Shown here: positions 62,954-64,000 of the stretch, piece after piece
How positions within the stretch are numbered: the first letter of the stretch is position 1
How the letters are laid out: each line of letters begins with the position of its first letter
Origin: Vitis vinifera
Lineage: Eukaryota; Streptophyta; Magnoliopsida; Vitales; Vitaceae
Direction of reading: 5' to 3'
NCBI RefSeq assembly: GCF_030704535.1
Contig: NC_081817.1
Span: forward strand, 7,074,001 to 7,138,000
Length of the DNA stretch: 64,000 bases
The notes under the pieces: generated by a model
Seen by the model: only the letters and a program-made list of their open reading frames with translations
Database searches by the model: none
Told to the model about the DNA's origin: nothing
Translations under genes and position numbers: made by a program

Positions 62954-63869
62954 ATGGGACGTGAATCAGCGGCATCCTTGGCTCCGGGTTTCCGATTTCA
63001 CCCCACCGATGAGGAACTTGTGTGGTACTACCTCAAGCGCAAGGTCTGTGGCAAGCTCTTCCGATTCGACACAATCTCCGAAATCGACATCTACAAGTCC
63101 GAGCCTTGGGACCTCCCAGGTTTGTCTCTCTTATTCTGATGAATTTCTTGATATCACGTCTTTTCCCCTGTCTTTTATCTTTCTGAATCTTTAGCTTTTC
63201 TTCTAGGTCCGGCCGCCAGAGCTTTCTTCCTAAATTGATTTTGGTCTTTGAATTCTGGTATTTTTTTGGGTGGTGTTTTAGGTCAGTCCAAGCTGAAGAG
63301 TAGGGACCTGGAATGGTATTTCTTCAGTGTGCTGGACAAGAAGTATGGGAACGGGTCGAGGACGAATCGCGCCACGGACAGAGGGTACTGGAAGACCACG
63401 GGCAAGGACCGGGAGGTTCGTCACAGAGCCCGAACCGTTGGGATGAAGAAAACCCTTGTGTATCACAGTGGGCGAGCTCCTCGTGGGGAGCGGACTAATT
63501 GGGTGATGCATGAGTACAGGCTTATGGATGAAGAATTGAAGAAAACAGGCGTGGCGCAGGTGAGATCGTAGAGAAATTTAAACGACGTGATGGTTTTTTA
63601 GTTTGTCGCCATTGTTAATCGCTGTTTTATGAGAATTTTGGGCTTATTATTGTTTTGTTTGTTTGGTCGAGAAGGATGCATTTGTATTGTGTCGAATCTT
63701 TCAAAAGAGTGGCTCAGGTCCAAAGAATGGTGAGCAGTATGGGGCGCCGTTCGTTGAGGAGGAGTGGGATGAGGATGAGGATGTGGTGGTTTTTGTTCCA
63801 GGTGAGTTGGCTGCAGAAGAAGTTGTAGCTGGTCATGAACCCTCTGATGAAGCTGTTGATCTTGAGAAG
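62954..63869 (+). CDS. NAC transcription factor 2, 5' part (three exons seen)
   Basis: A tandem paralogue of the preceding gene, cut by the window end. Exons 62954-63119, 63282-63559 and 63675-63869 join in the same phases and at the same sites as in NAC 1. Subdomain [51 protein letters not shown] and [53 protein letters not shown]. Then comes [11 protein letters not shown] and an acidic stretch ending VDLEK, matching SDLEQ at the same splice site of NAC 1. The start is the first ATG in frame (MGRESAAS); the frame is open further upstream but without ATG. The activation/coiled-coil region should lie just beyond the window. Confidence 0.9.
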
Positions 63870-64000
63870 GTTTGTGATTATAGTCTTTGTTTTTTCTGTA
63901 TTCCTTTTGTGCCGTATAGTAATGAATTTAGTTACTCAATTGAAGTGAAAAGAAAAGGTGGCAAGAACAAATAGTTATAACAGAATCCTAAATATAGTAA

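Overview
The window looks like nuclear DNA of a woody eudicot, most likely grapevine or a close relative. This is inferred from plant-only gene families (SKU5-similar, NAC, ZAT, RABC, limit dextrinase), plant-type GT-AG introns, AT-rich intergenic DNA, long CT/AT microsatellites, and nested LTR, TRIM and MITE insertions. No bacterial operon, phage or CRISPR structure was seen.

Layout. (1) 1-4.5 kb: the last six exons of a plastidial limit dextrinase/pullulanase (+), with a repeat insertion in one intron. (2) 9.76-10.67 kb: an intronless two-finger C2H2 repressor of ZAT5 type (+). (3) 14.7-17.2 kb: a nine-exon SKU5-similar (SKS) multicopper-oxidase-like protein (-). (4) 18.95-25.74 kb: a six-exon RABC/Rab18-type GTPase (-) with a very small LTR element (TRIM) in an intron. 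(5) 28.5-48.5 kb: a mobile-element block. A degenerate tandem repeat appears to have been split by an LTR-type element carrying an intronless MATE-transporter pseudogene. That element was entered at its 5' edge by a Ty1/copia element, and the copia was entered by a small hAT element that carries a tRNA-like box A/box B unit. A TRIM, a Harbinger-like MITE and a Ty3/gypsy gag relic follow. (6) 49.3-50.06 kb: an intronless U11/U12-31K-type minor-spliceosome protein (+). (7) 50-58 kb: long gene-poor DNA. (8) 58-64 kb: two tandem NAC transcription factor genes (+), the second cut by the window end. Both have a short upstream ORF. The first carries a three-fold C-terminal repeat, each unit with a SUMO-acceptor-like motif.

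The single-copy genes have no evident shared pathway; they look like ordinary neighbours on a plant chromosome. The NAC pair is the only local gene duplication. Exon borders were set by hand from reading frame, GT-AG sites and family knowledge. No search was run, so homology calls rest on recognised motifs. The most noteworthy items are the hAT element with a tRNA-like cargo, the nested stack whose pre-insertion site can be read, the MATE retrocopy inside LTR-like sequence, and the NAC repeats and uORFs.
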